Shown here one piece after another: positions 1-6,190 of a stretch of DNA of 15,974 nucleotides (the stretch's first letter is position 1; every line of letters starts with the position of its first letter). The DNA is from Clostridiales bacterium (GTDB taxonomy: Bacteria; Bacillota; Clostridia; Christensenellales; CAG-138): assembly GCA_009783775.1 (NCBI GenBank), contig WRCT01000025.1, positions 1-15,974 of the forward strand. Reading direction: 5' to 3'. A program made the position numbers and the translations under genes. The notes beneath the pieces are model-generated. The model worked only from the letters and a program-made list of their open reading frames with translations, searched no databases and was not told the DNA's origin.

Positions 1-107
1 GGAATAGCCAGCCTGCCAAAAGCTCCTAGGTTGGGACCATTCTGATAGCCAATCTACCCGGCGAACGATTTAATCAGGGGTTCCAATGACGTTGGGAATC
101 ATACTAT
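1..107. other. Left-edge non-coding stretch, nothing recognised
   Basis: I see no convincing reading frame, RNA gene or known repeat here. Short words such as TTGGGA and CCAATGACGTTGGGA suggest decayed repeat material. It may belong to whatever lies downstream of dnaJ beyond the window edge. Confidence 0.3.
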
Positions 108-272
108 CGTCATTGCGAGGAGCGGGAAACCACGAAAAACGAAAGTAATTCGACGAAGCAATCCAGTCACCGAGTCCCATAAAATACATTCGTAGATCAT
201 TCCTGCGTTATCTGGATTGCTTCGTCGAGATTCATTCCTGCACACGTTGCCTTCGCTCTCCTCGCAATGACG
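108..272. repeat. MITE-like inverted repeat element, CGTCATTGCGAGGAG family
   Basis: Two oppositely oriented copies of the same repeat, 108-166 and 212-272, face each other. The outer arms CGTCATTGCGAGGAG (108-122) and CTCCTCGCAATGACG (258-272) are perfect complements. The inner arms CGACGAAGCAATCCAG (151-166) and CTGGATTGCTTCGTCG (212-227) are a perfect 16-bp inverted repeat. The middle (167-211) is unique. No open frame of note lies inside, so it would be non-autonomous. It sits 3' of dnaJ and could also fold in the dnaJ transcript. Repeats starting GTCATTGCGAGGAG and containing GAAGCAATCC occur in many unrelated bacteria; that is from memory and unchecked. Confidence 0.75.
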
Positions 273-276
273 CCGC

Positions 277-348
277 GGGTTGCGCTTTATTACTTGCTGA
301 GGGTTGCGCTTTATTGCTTGCTGAGGGTTGCGCTTTATTACTTTTTGA
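277..348. repeat. Three tandem copies of a 24-bp unit at the 3' end of dnaJ
   Basis: The unit begins GGGTTGCGCTTTATTACTTG on the plus strand. Copies are 277-300, 301-324 (one change) and 325-348 (two changes). The last copy contains the dnaJ stop codon (338-340) and its final codons, so the array probably arose by duplication of the dnaJ 3' end plus its flank. Read on the coding strand the array gives further in-frame stops, so DnaJ itself is not extended. Confidence 0.85.
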
Positions 349-1465
349 AGAAACCTTTTTTGCCGCCGGCCTTGGTTTGGATCGTTTCGTTTGAGAGCGC
401 GGCGTATTGTTCCAGCAGACCACGCTGTTCGGGCGTGAGTTTGGTCGGCACATCGACGGTGACGGTGACAAAGAGATCACCCTTGCCGGAGGCGTTCAGG
501 CGCTGGACACCCTGGTCGCGCAGGCGGAAGGTGGTGTTGTTTTGCGTGCCGGCGGGTACGGTGTATTTGACTTGTTCCTTGAGCGTGGGCACGACGATCT
601 CGCCGCCCAACGCCGCCACGGTATAGGGAATGCGCAGGTCGAGCAGCAGGTCAAAACCGCGCCGCGCGAAGATCTTGTGCGGGCGCACGCGGATCGTGAC
701 ATAAAGATTGCCGCGCGGGCCGCCCTTGTAGCCCGCCTCGCCCTCGCCGCGCAGGTTGAGCGTCTGGCCGTCGTCGATACCTGCGGGGATGTTGACGGCG
801 ATACGGGCACTTTTGCGCACGCGCCCCGCGCCCTTGCAGGTTTCGCAGGGATCGGAGATGATCTTGCCCGTGCCGCCGCAGGTTTGGCAGGGGCGGGACG
901 AGGAGAAGGAGCCCAAAATCGTGTTCTGCTGGCGGTGGACCTGGCCCGTGCCGTTGCAGGTCGTGCAGCGCGTGGGCTTGGTGTCGGGTTTTGCACCTGA
1001 GCCCGCGCAGGTCTCGCAGATCTCCTCGCGGGTGACGTTGATCTCGCGGGCCACGCCGAAAGCGGCGTCCTCGAAACTGATCGTCAGGTTGTAGCGCAGG
1101 TCCTCGCCCGCCATGGGCGCGTTGCGGCTGGGCTGCGCGCCGCCGAACCCGCCGCCGAAGATGGAGCCGAAGATGTCCGTGAAGTCGTGGAACCCGCCGA
1201 ACCCGCCGCCGGTGAAGGGGTTGCCGCCGCCCGCGGTCTGGTCAAAGGCCGCGTGCCCGAACTGGTCGTATTTGGCGCGCTTGTCCGCGTCGGAGAGCAC
1301 CTCGTAGGCCTCGTTCAAGTCCTTGAACTGGGCCTCCTTGGCCTTGTCGTCCGGATGTAAGTCCGGATGGCAGGTCTTGGCCTTCTTGCGAAACGCGCTC
1401 TTTAGGTCGTCGTCCGAGGCGGTCTTTTCCACGCCCAGTATTTGATAGTAGTCTTGTTTGCTCAA
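338..1465 (-). CDS. dnaJ: Chaperone protein DnaJ (Hsp40)
   Basis: Type I J-protein of 375 aa, the usual length. It delivers unfolded substrates to DnaK and stimulates its ATPase in the cytosol. The J domain (about 5-70) has the essential HPD at 33-35. A Gly/Phe-rich linker follows (about 79-112). The zinc-binding domain carries four CxxCxGxG repeats: CETCAGSG 150-157, CTTCNGTG 167-174, CQTCGGTG 193-200 and CETCKGAG 207-214. The C-terminal substrate-binding region runs to the end, which is lysine-rich (GGKKGFFKK). The start codon is TTG; a purine-rich AAGGGGAA lies about 8 nt upstream and no better ATG fits the J domain. It is the last gene of the hrcA operon, 24 bp after an unrelated lipoprotein gene. 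The stop codon lies in a 24-bp tandem repeat. Confidence 0.97.
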   Translation of the reverse strand: MSKQDYYQILGVEKTASDDDLKSAFRKKAKTCHPDLHPDDKAKEAQFKDLNEAYEVLSDADKRAKYDQFGHAAFDQTAGGGNPFTGGGFGGFHDFTDIFGSIFGGGFGGAQPSRNAPMAGEDLRYNLTISFEDAAFGVAREINVTREEICETCAGSGAKPDTKPTRCTTCNGTGQVHRQQNTILGSFSSSRPCQTCGGTGKIISDPCETCKGAGRVRKSARIAVNIPAGIDDGQTLNLRGEGEAGYKGGPRGNLYVTIRVRPHKIFARRGFDLLLDLRIPYTVAALGGEIVVPTLKEQVKYTVPAGTQNNTTFRLRDQGVQRLNASGKGDLFVTVTVDVPTKLTPEQRGLLEQYAALSNETIQTKAGGKKGFFKK

Positions 1466-1489
1466 AAGAGTTCCCCTTTTTTGTTTTCC

Positions 1490-2242
1490 CTAATCCAGTT
1501 TTATATAGTTGCCGCTCAGTGTGTCAACGGCGCTGTCGGAGTTGGTGGAAAGTATCTCTACTTGTATGCCGTCGGTCATCTTGATGATAGACATACTATT
1601 TGCTTCGCTTGTAGCGTCGCCGAATTTTAGATTATTATAAGATATTTCTGTTTCGGAATAATCCATAACGGGTCCGTCGCCGTTATAGATATGCGGAAAA
1701 CCATTAGAGGAAAGCGTAAAATAAGTGCGCATTTGCATTATGCCCTCATGGATTTCCGCCAACACAATGTAGTTACCCTCACGCTCATATACGCCGTCCC
1801 AGCCCAAAGCGGAGAAAGATTCTTTCACATAATCCCCGTTAATCTCATTGAATATGCTCTCCGCGTTGCCGGAGGAAGCCTTTATCTGAATGCCCTCCTC
1901 TGTTTTGTGAATCGTGATGGAGACCTTGCCATGGAAGAGAGTTTTGCCGCGATAAGAAAGTTTCTCTGTGGAACCGATCCTGAAATAAATACCTGGCAAC
2001 TCGGTTCTGATACCAATTTGCTCTATAACAATTCCTGCTTGCGCATAGGCGGTTCTGTACAGTTGAATGACCACACGGTCGTTTTTGTATGTTCCGTTCC
2101 AACAGTTGAGCTCGGCGTCGGATAATTCCTTTTGTGGCAGGCTAGTGCAAGCTGTTAGCAAGGATGTTGCCACAAGCATGATGAGCGCAAAAAACAAAGG
2201 TCGTTTTCGAACCGTTGCTGATTGGGCTTGTTTTTTGAACAT
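1490..2242 (-). CDS. Lipoprotein of unknown function with two tandem repeats, inserted between dnaK and dnaJ
   Basis: I do not recognise this 250-aa protein. A basic start, a hydrophobic stretch (about 15-31) and the lipobox LLTAC with Cys32 make it an exported lipoprotein. The mature part looks like two related halves. Each opens with W-(N/D)-G-(T/V)-Y (W48 and W148), contains a TEEGIQI or TDGIQVEI strand, and closes with I/LxGxYxK (about 134-140 and 242-248), suggesting two similar beta-rich domains. ATG 2242 is preferred: AAAGGAA lies 8 nt upstream and the signal peptide follows, whereas the frame open to 2347 only adds 35 residues read from a palindromic repeat. Base composition is visibly AT-richer than dnaK and dnaJ, which suggests a later arrival. 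It would be transcribed with the heat-shock operon unless an internal promoter exists. Confidence 0.85.
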   Translation of the reverse strand: MFKKQAQSATVRKRPLFFALIMLVATSLLTACTSLPQKELSDAELNCWNGTYKNDRVVIQLYRTAYAQAGIVIEQIGIRTELPGIYFRIGSTEKLSYRGKTLFHGKVSITIHKTEEGIQIKASSGNAESIFNEINGDYVKESFSALGWDGVYEREGNYIVLAEIHEGIMQMRTYFTLSSNGFPHIYNGDGPVMDYSETEISYNNLKFGDATSEANSMSIIKMTDGIQVEILSTNSDSAVDTLSGNYIKLD

Positions 2243-2257
2243 AGGCAGTTTCCTTTC

Positions 2258-2282
2258 GGGCGGGCTGACCCCGCCCCTACGG
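2258..2282. repeat. Family A palindrome, short form
   Basis: Arms GGGCGGG (2258-2264) and CCCGCCC (2270-2276) pair perfectly around a CTGAC loop and are followed by CTACGG. A 25-bp identical copy is at 12829-12853. It lies just upstream of the ribosome-binding site of the lipoprotein gene. Confidence 0.85.
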
Positions 2283-2296
2283 TACGTTGGACAGGC

Positions 2297-2320
2297 GGGC
2301 GAACACAGTTCGCCCCTACG
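2297..2320. repeat. Family A palindrome, short form with different arms
   Basis: GGGCGAA (2297-2303) pairs with TTCGCCC (2309-2315) around CACAG and is followed by CTACG. The design matches the 2258 copy, but the inner arm bases differ in a compensatory way. Confidence 0.8.
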
Positions 2321-2323
2321 CGG

Positions 2324-2393
2324 CGGGAGCGCCGGGGGCCCCGACAAGTTCGCAAACTTGTTTGGGTGGATGCCCCCCCGCCCTACGGTTGGG
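2324..2393. repeat. Family A palindrome, long form
   Basis: The long version has a left arm rich in GCGGG, the block GGGGCCCCGACAA, an inner hairpin (ACAAGTT 2344-2350, loop CGCA, AACTTGT 2355-2361), the block TTGGGTGGAT and a right end CCGCCCTACGGTTGGG. It is collinear with 7171-7239 and 15502-15572. Three family A elements thus lie head to tail in the dnaK-lipoprotein gap. Confidence 0.8.
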
Positions 2394-2395
2394 TG

Positions 2396-2472
2396 AACCG
2401 CGAAAAACGCGAATGAGATTGCGGGTCAAGCCCGCAATGACGGAAGGACCGTCTTTCGCGTTTTTCGCGGTT
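2396..2472. repeat. 77-bp element with perfect 18-bp terminal inverted repeats, just after dnaK
   Basis: AACCGCGAAAAACGCGAA (2396-2413) is the exact reverse complement of 2455-2472. The interior holds two more hairpins: ATTGCGGG-TCAAG-CCCGCAAT (2418-2438), which is the family C repeat, and a small GACGG/CCGTC stem (about 2439-2453). The far end lies only 8 bp after the dnaK stop. It may be a MITE-like insertion. In RNA it would form a long stable stem between dnaK and the downstream genes, and so could act as an attenuator or processing site. There is no U-tract in the position expected of a standard terminator. Confidence 0.8.
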
Positions 2473-2480
2473 TACTTTAG

Positions 2481-4298
2481 TTACTCGTCGACTACTTCGT
2501 AGTCGGCGTCGACGACGTTGTCGTCGGTGGGTTCGGCGTTCGGGGTGGCCTGGGCCTGCTGCTCGGCGGCGGCCTGTTGGTAGACCTTGCCGAAGACCTC
2601 ATAGCTTAACTCGGTCAGCTTTTCGGTGGCGGCTTTGATGGCGGCGGTGTCCGTGCCTTCGAGGGTTTTTTTCACGCTTGCAAGCTCAGCCTCAAGTTTC
2701 GCCTTGTCCTCAGACGGGATCTTATCGTCCATTTCCTTGACGGTCTTTTCGGTCGTGTAGACCAGCTGGTCCGCGTGGTTGCGGGTTTCGACCTCTTCCT
2801 TGCGCTCCTTGTCCTCCGCCGCGAAACGCTCCGCGTCGTCGACCGCGCGCTTGATCTCATCCTCGGAGAGGTTGGAGGAGGCGGTGATCGTCACCTGCTG
2901 CTGGTTGCCCGTGCCCAGGTCCTTAGCCGAGACGTGCACGATACCGTTCGCGTCGATGTCGAAGATGACTTCGATCTGCGGCATACCGCGCGGCGCGGGC
3001 GCGATGCCCGCCAGCTGGAACCGGCCCAGCGTCTTATTGTACTGCGCCATTTCGCGCTCACCCTGCAGGACGTGGACTTCCACGCTGGTCTGCCCGTCCG
3101 CGGCGGTCGAGAAGATCTGGCTCTTCTTGGTGGGGATCGTCGTGTTGCGGTCGATCAGGCGGGTGAACACGCCGCCCACGGTCTCGATACCCAGCGAAAG
3201 CGGTGTGACGTCGAGCAGCAGAATGTCCTTGACCTCGCCGCCCAGCACGCCCGCCTGGATCGCCGCGCCGACGGCCACGCACTCGTCGGGGTTGATGCCC
3301 TTGAAGGGGTCCTTGCCCGTGATGTTTTTGACCATCTCCTGCACTGCGGGAATGCGGGTGGAGCCGCCGACCAGAATGACCTTGTCGATCTGCGCGTTGG
3401 AGAGGCCGGCGTCCTGCATAGCCTTTTGCAGGCAGACGCGGGTCTTGTCGACCAGGTCGCTCGTCAGTTCGTTGAACTTGGCGCGCGTGACCGTGACGTC
3501 CAGGTGCTTGGGGCCGGAGCTGTCCATGGTGATGAAGGGCAGGTTGACGTTCGCCTGCGCCACGCCGGAGAGCTCGATCTTGGCTTTTTCGGCCGCCTCT
3601 TTGAGGCGCTGGGTGGCCATTTTGTCCTGCATCAGGTCAATGCCGCTGGTGCGTTTGAACTCGGCCGCGATGTAGTCCATGAGCCGTTTGTCAAAGTCGT
3701 CGCCGCCCAGGCGGTTGTTGCCCGCCGTGGCCATAACGTCGAACACGCCGTCGCCGATGTCGAGGATCGAGACGTCGAAGGTACCGCCGCCCAGGTCATA
3801 GACCAGGATCTTTTGATTGACGTCCTTATCGAGGCCGTAGGCTAACGCCGCCGCTGTCGGCTCATTGATGATGCGCAGGACCTCGAGGCCCGCGATACGG
3901 CCCGCGTCCTTGGTCGCCTGGCGCTGGCTGTCGGTGAAGTAGGCCGGCACGGTGATGACCGCTTGCGTGATCTTCTCGCCGAGGTAGCTTTCCGCCTCCT
4001 GCTTGAGCTTTTGTAAGATCATGGCCGAGATCTCGGGCGGGGTGTATTCCTTTCCTTCGATCTTGACCTTAAAGCCCGTGCCCATCTCGCGCTTGATGGA
4101 CGAGACGGTGTTGTCGGCGTTGGTGATCGCCTGGTTCTTGGCGATCGTGCCCACCAGCCGCTCGCCGTCCTTGAACGCGACCACGGAGGGGGTGGTTCTG
4201 CCGCCTTCGGAGTTGGGGATGACGGTCGGTTCGCCGCCCTCCAACGCCGCTACGCAGGAATTTGTGGTTCCCAAATCGATTCCAATAATTTTACCCAT
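2481..4298 (-). CDS. dnaK: Chaperone protein DnaK (Hsp70)
   Basis: Cytosolic ATP-driven chaperone of 605 aa, a length typical of Gram-positive DnaK. The nucleotide-binding domain shows the Hsp70 signatures IDLGTTNS (7-14), VYDLGGGTFDVSIL (166-179) and VILVGGSTRIPAVQE (about 307-321). The interdomain linker VKDILLLDVTPLSLG lies at 356-370, followed by the substrate-binding beta domain and a helical lid. The acidic tail is EPTDDNVVDADYEVVDE, typical of the family. The ATG at 4298 is supported by AGGAG about 9 nt upstream. It works with GrpE (nucleotide exchange) and DnaJ (ATPase stimulation), both in this operon. It lies 100 bp after grpE. The next gene in the operon is an unrelated lipoprotein rather than dnaJ, with a 238-bp repeat-filled gap between them. 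Confidence 0.98.
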   Translation of the reverse strand: MGKIIGIDLGTTNSCVAALEGGEPTVIPNSEGGRTTPSVVAFKDGERLVGTIAKNQAITNADNTVSSIKREMGTGFKVKIEGKEYTPPEISAMILQKLKQEAESYLGEKITQAVITVPAYFTDSQRQATKDAGRIAGLEVLRIINEPTAAALAYGLDKDVNQKILVYDLGGGTFDVSILDIGDGVFDVMATAGNNRLGGDDFDKRLMDYIAAEFKRTSGIDLMQDKMATQRLKEAAEKAKIELSGVAQANVNLPFITMDSSGPKHLDVTVTRAKFNELTSDLVDKTRVCLQKAMQDAGLSNAQIDKVILVGGSTRIPAVQEMVKNITGKDPFKGINPDECVAVGAAIQAGVLGGEVKDILLLDVTPLSLGIETVGGVFTRLIDRNTTIPTKKSQIFSTAADGQTSVEVHVLQGEREMAQYNKTLGRFQLAGIAPAPRGMPQIEVIFDIDANGIVHVSAKDLGTGNQQQVTITASSNLSEDEIKRAVDDAERFAAEDKERKEEVETRNHADQLVYTTEKTVKEMDDKIPSEDKAKLEAELASVKKTLEGTDTAAIKAATEKLTELSYEVFGKVYQQAAAEQQAQATPNAEPTDDNVVDADYEVVDE

Positions 4299-4365
4299 AA
4301 TTTTATATCTCCTGTTCTGTTTGATTTCTTTCTTATTATATGCAACCTTGCTTATTGCCTACTCC

Positions 4366-4393
4366 GGCGGGCGATTGATAATCGCCCCTACGC
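4366..4393. repeat. Family A palindrome between grpE and dnaK
   Basis: GGGCGATT (4369-4376) pairs perfectly with AATCGCCC (4380-4387) around a 3-nt loop and is followed by CTACGCG. It ends a few bases beyond the grpE stop codon. There is no adjacent U-run, so I call it a repeat rather than a terminator. Confidence 0.8.
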
Positions 4394-4398
4394 GTTGG

Positions 4399-4971
4399 TT
4401 ACTCCGAGACGACCACCATGGTCGGCCGGAGGACGCGGTCGCCCACGCGGTAGCCCTTTTGCAGGACCGCGACCACTTGACCGGGCGGCTTGCCGTCGAT
4501 GGCCTGCGTTTGCACAGCCTGGTGTACGGTCGGGTCGAAGGCGCCGTCGTCGGGAATGGAGGTCAGGCCTAGTTTTTCGAGGCTGAAAAAGAGTTTTTTC
4601 TCCACCATAGCCACGCCCGTGAGCCAGGCGTCGTCCACGCCCTCGGCGCTGGCCATGACCCGTTCAAAGTCGTCCAGCACGGGCAGCAGGGCCGCCATGC
4701 AGTCGCGCTTGCCGTCTTCCAGGCTATCCAATCGGATCTGAGCGTTGCGCCGCCGGAAGTTGTCAAACTCCGCTTGGTTGCGTTGCAGAAGGTCGGTCAG
4801 CTCGGCCTTTTCCTCAATGAGCTTGGCGATACCCGCCTGGATCGTGTCGTGTTCCTCTTGGGTCCATGTGTAGGTTGCGGGTTCAGACGGGACGTCGGGG
4901 GCGCCGTCCCCTACGATTTCGTTGTCAGACGGGACGTCGGGGGCGCCGTCCCCTACTTTTTTCTTGGTCAA
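4399..4971 (-). CDS. grpE: Nucleotide exchange factor GrpE, with a repeat-derived N-terminus
   Basis: GrpE (190 aa) forms a dimer that releases ADP from DnaK. After a disordered N-terminus comes a charged helical region (about 36-80, EEHDTIQAGIAKLIEEKAEL), then EFDNFRRRNAQIRLD, and the beta domain with FDPTVHQAV and the closing signature GYRVGDRVLRPTMVVV, all typical. The start codon is TTG at 4971, 7 nt after the hrcA stop. AAGGAG within the end of hrcA is 10 nt upstream, suggesting coupled translation. Odd feature: residues 6-15 and 20-29 are the same decapeptide VGDGAPDVPS, encoded by two identical 32-bp palindromic repeats, so the extreme N-terminus is apparently made from mobile repeat sequence. 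The tail of other GrpE proteins is variable here, so function is probably kept. Confidence 0.95.
   Translation of the reverse strand: MTKKKVGDGAPDVPSDNEIVGDGAPDVPSEPATYTWTQEEHDTIQAGIAKLIEEKAELTDLLQRNQAEFDNFRRRNAQIRLDSLEDGKRDCMAALLPVLDDFERVMASAEGVDDAWLTGVAMVEKKLFFSLEKLGLTSIPDDGAFDPTVHQAVQTQAIDGKPPGQVVAVLQKGYRVGDRVLRPTMVVVSE
4883..4956. repeat. Two identical 32-bp family A repeats inside grpE
   Basis: Copies 4883-4914 and 4925-4956 are identical and separated by 10 bp (42-bp period). Each contains GGGAC and GTCCC arms and ends in CCCCTAC, the hallmark of family A. They code for GrpE residues 6-15 and 20-29. Confidence 0.85.
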
Positions 4972-4978
4972 TGTTACG

Positions 4979-6013
4979 TTACTCCTTATCCTGCAGGCCG
5001 GTCAGCACTTCGCCGAGGCTGGCCCTCATGTATTCCAAAATGGTCAGCACCTTGCCGTACTGCATACGCGTGGGGCCGATGATGCCGAAGGTGCCCAGCG
5101 CCAGGTCGCCCAGTTTGTAGCTGGCGGTCACCACGCTGCAGTCGCGCAGGGTCTCGGCCTTGTTTTCGCTGCCGATCGTGATCGTGAACTCCATGCCGCT
5201 GGCCTGTTTGAGCAGGTCGTACAGCGTGTCCTTGTTCTCCACGGCGGCCAAAAAACTCTTGGCCTTTTGCACGTCACGGTACTCGGGATAGTGCAGGATA
5301 TTCGTCGCGCCGGACAGTTCCACAAGATGGGTGCCGGAGGCCGCGCTGCGGTCGATCGTGCCCGTGAGCGATTGCAGAAAGCTCTTGCGCTCGCGTAAGA
5401 TCTCGCCGATCTCCACGACCAGGCGCTCGGCCACGGTGGAGATGGTGCGGTTGTAGTAGCGCTGCGTGATCATGCGGGAGATCTGTTCCAATTCCTCCAC
5501 GCTCATATCGGGCGGGATCCGGATGACTGCCTCGCGCGCGACGCCCGCGTCCGTCACGGCCACGGCCAGCGCGCTGCCCTGCGCCAATGGCACGAGTTGC
5601 AGGTGGCGTAAGCGGCTTTCGGACATCTCGGGCATGAGCACGATGGCGGTGTAGTTCGTGATCTCGGAGAGCGACCGCGCCGTTTCGCGCATTACTTCCT
5701 CCACACTGCTCACACGCACGCCGCAGTAGCGTTGCAGGACTGCCAGCTCGCGCTCAGTGAGTTTGGCGCGCTGCAGCATACTGTCCACATAAAGCCGGTA
5801 GGCCTTGTCCGAGGGCACGCGGCCCGCGGAGGTGTGGGGCTGCTCGAGATATCCCAGACCCTCCAGGCCCGCCATTTCGTTGCGGATCGTGGCGGAGGAG
5901 AGGGCAAAGTCCGTGTTGCGGCTGAGAGACTTTGAGCCAACCGGAACGGCGGAGAGGATGTATTCGTCGATGATGGCACGCAGAATGCGCAGTTTACGGT
6001 TGTCCATGGCCAT
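4979..6013 (-). CDS. hrcA: Heat-inducible transcription repressor HrcA
   Basis: HrcA (344 aa) binds CIRCE operators and represses chaperone genes; the GroE chaperonin helps keep it active in species studied. The N-terminal winged helix includes RKLRILRAIIDEYI, VPVGSKSL, SSATIRNEMAGLE and the wing GYLEQPHTSAGRVPSDKAYR, all diagnostic. The GAF-like and inserted dimerisation regions follow, and the C-terminus RMQYGKVLTILEYM is also typical. I choose ATG 6013 (MAMDNRK) because AAAGGAGGA at 6021-6029 sits 8 nt upstream. The frame is open to 6064, but that extension is read from the CIRCE operator. It is first in the operon, directly downstream of promoter and CIRCE, so it should repress itself together with grpE, dnaK and dnaJ. 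Confidence 0.97.
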   Translation of the reverse strand: MAMDNRKLRILRAIIDEYILSAVPVGSKSLSRNTDFALSSATIRNEMAGLEGLGYLEQPHTSAGRVPSDKAYRLYVDSMLQRAKLTERELAVLQRYCGVRVSSVEEVMRETARSLSEITNYTAIVLMPEMSESRLRHLQLVPLAQGSALAVAVTDAGVAREAVIRIPPDMSVEELEQISRMITQRYYNRTISTVAERLVVEIGEILRERKSFLQSLTGTIDRSAASGTHLVELSGATNILHYPEYRDVQKAKSFLAAVENKDTLYDLLKQASGMEFTITIGSENKAETLRDCSVVTASYKLGDLALGTFGIIGPTRMQYGKVLTILEYMRASLGEVLTGLQDKE

Positions 6014-6020
6014 GACGGTA

Positions 6021-6029
6021 TCCTCCTTT
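6021..6029 (-). promoter_or_regulatory. Strong Shine-Dalgarno of hrcA
   Basis: AAAGGAGGA on the minus strand, 8 nt before ATG 6013. It decides the HrcA start against the longer frame that begins at 6064 inside the operator. Confidence 0.85.
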
Positions 6030-6048
6030 CCTATCCCTGTGGCCGGAA

Positions 6049-6075
6049 TTAGCACTCTTAGCACTCGAGTGCTAA
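6049..6075 (-). promoter_or_regulatory. CIRCE operator with three half-sites
   Basis: A perfect CIRCE, TTAGCACTC-N9-GAGTGCTAA, fits 6049-6057 and 6067-6075 (plus strand). The N9 spacer (6058-6066) is itself TTAGCACTC, so the operator holds two direct half-sites and one inverted half-site. The inner pair forms a gapless 18-bp palindrome (6058-6075). It begins about 4 bp after the expected transcription start of the hrcA promoter and so lies in the 5' leader, the usual place for HrcA repression. Confidence 0.96.
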
Positions 6076-6085
6076 TCCCACTGTA

Positions 6086-6114
6086 AGAATACCATCTATA
6101 GCAGGTTTTGTCAA
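6086..6114 (-). promoter_or_regulatory. Sigma-A promoter of the hrcA-grpE-dnaK-dnaJ operon
   Basis: On the minus strand the -35 is TTGACA (6114-6109), then exactly 17 bp, then the -10 TATTCT (6091-6086). The start is expected near 6079, just before CIRCE. It lies in the 177-bp gap after hemW. I see no strong terminator for hemW, so read-through from lepA-hemW into the chaperone operon is possible. Confidence 0.9.
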
Positions 6115-6190
6115 GGCGTATACGGGGGCAGAATGTGAAATTGAGGTGAAATTAGATAGTTGCCTTCCGGGCTTGGATATTAGATCGTCG

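Noticed and set aside
407..1000. Plus-strand frame opposite dnaJ
   Set aside because: Antisense shadow without start signal or recognisable domain.
2243..2347. N-terminal 35-residue extension of the lipoprotein between dnaK and dnaJ
   Set aside because: The residues are translated from family A palindromes, precede a proper signal peptide, and ATG 2242 has its own ribosome-binding site.
2775..3845. Long plus-strand frame (356 codons) opposite dnaK
   Set aside because: It is the antisense shadow of dnaK in a GC-rich gene; it has no motif or ribosome-binding site and dnaK is unmistakable.
4366..4393. Rho-independent terminator after grpE
   Set aside because: The stem is perfect but no U-run follows on the transcribed strand, and the same hairpin type occurs within genes and elsewhere as a repeat.
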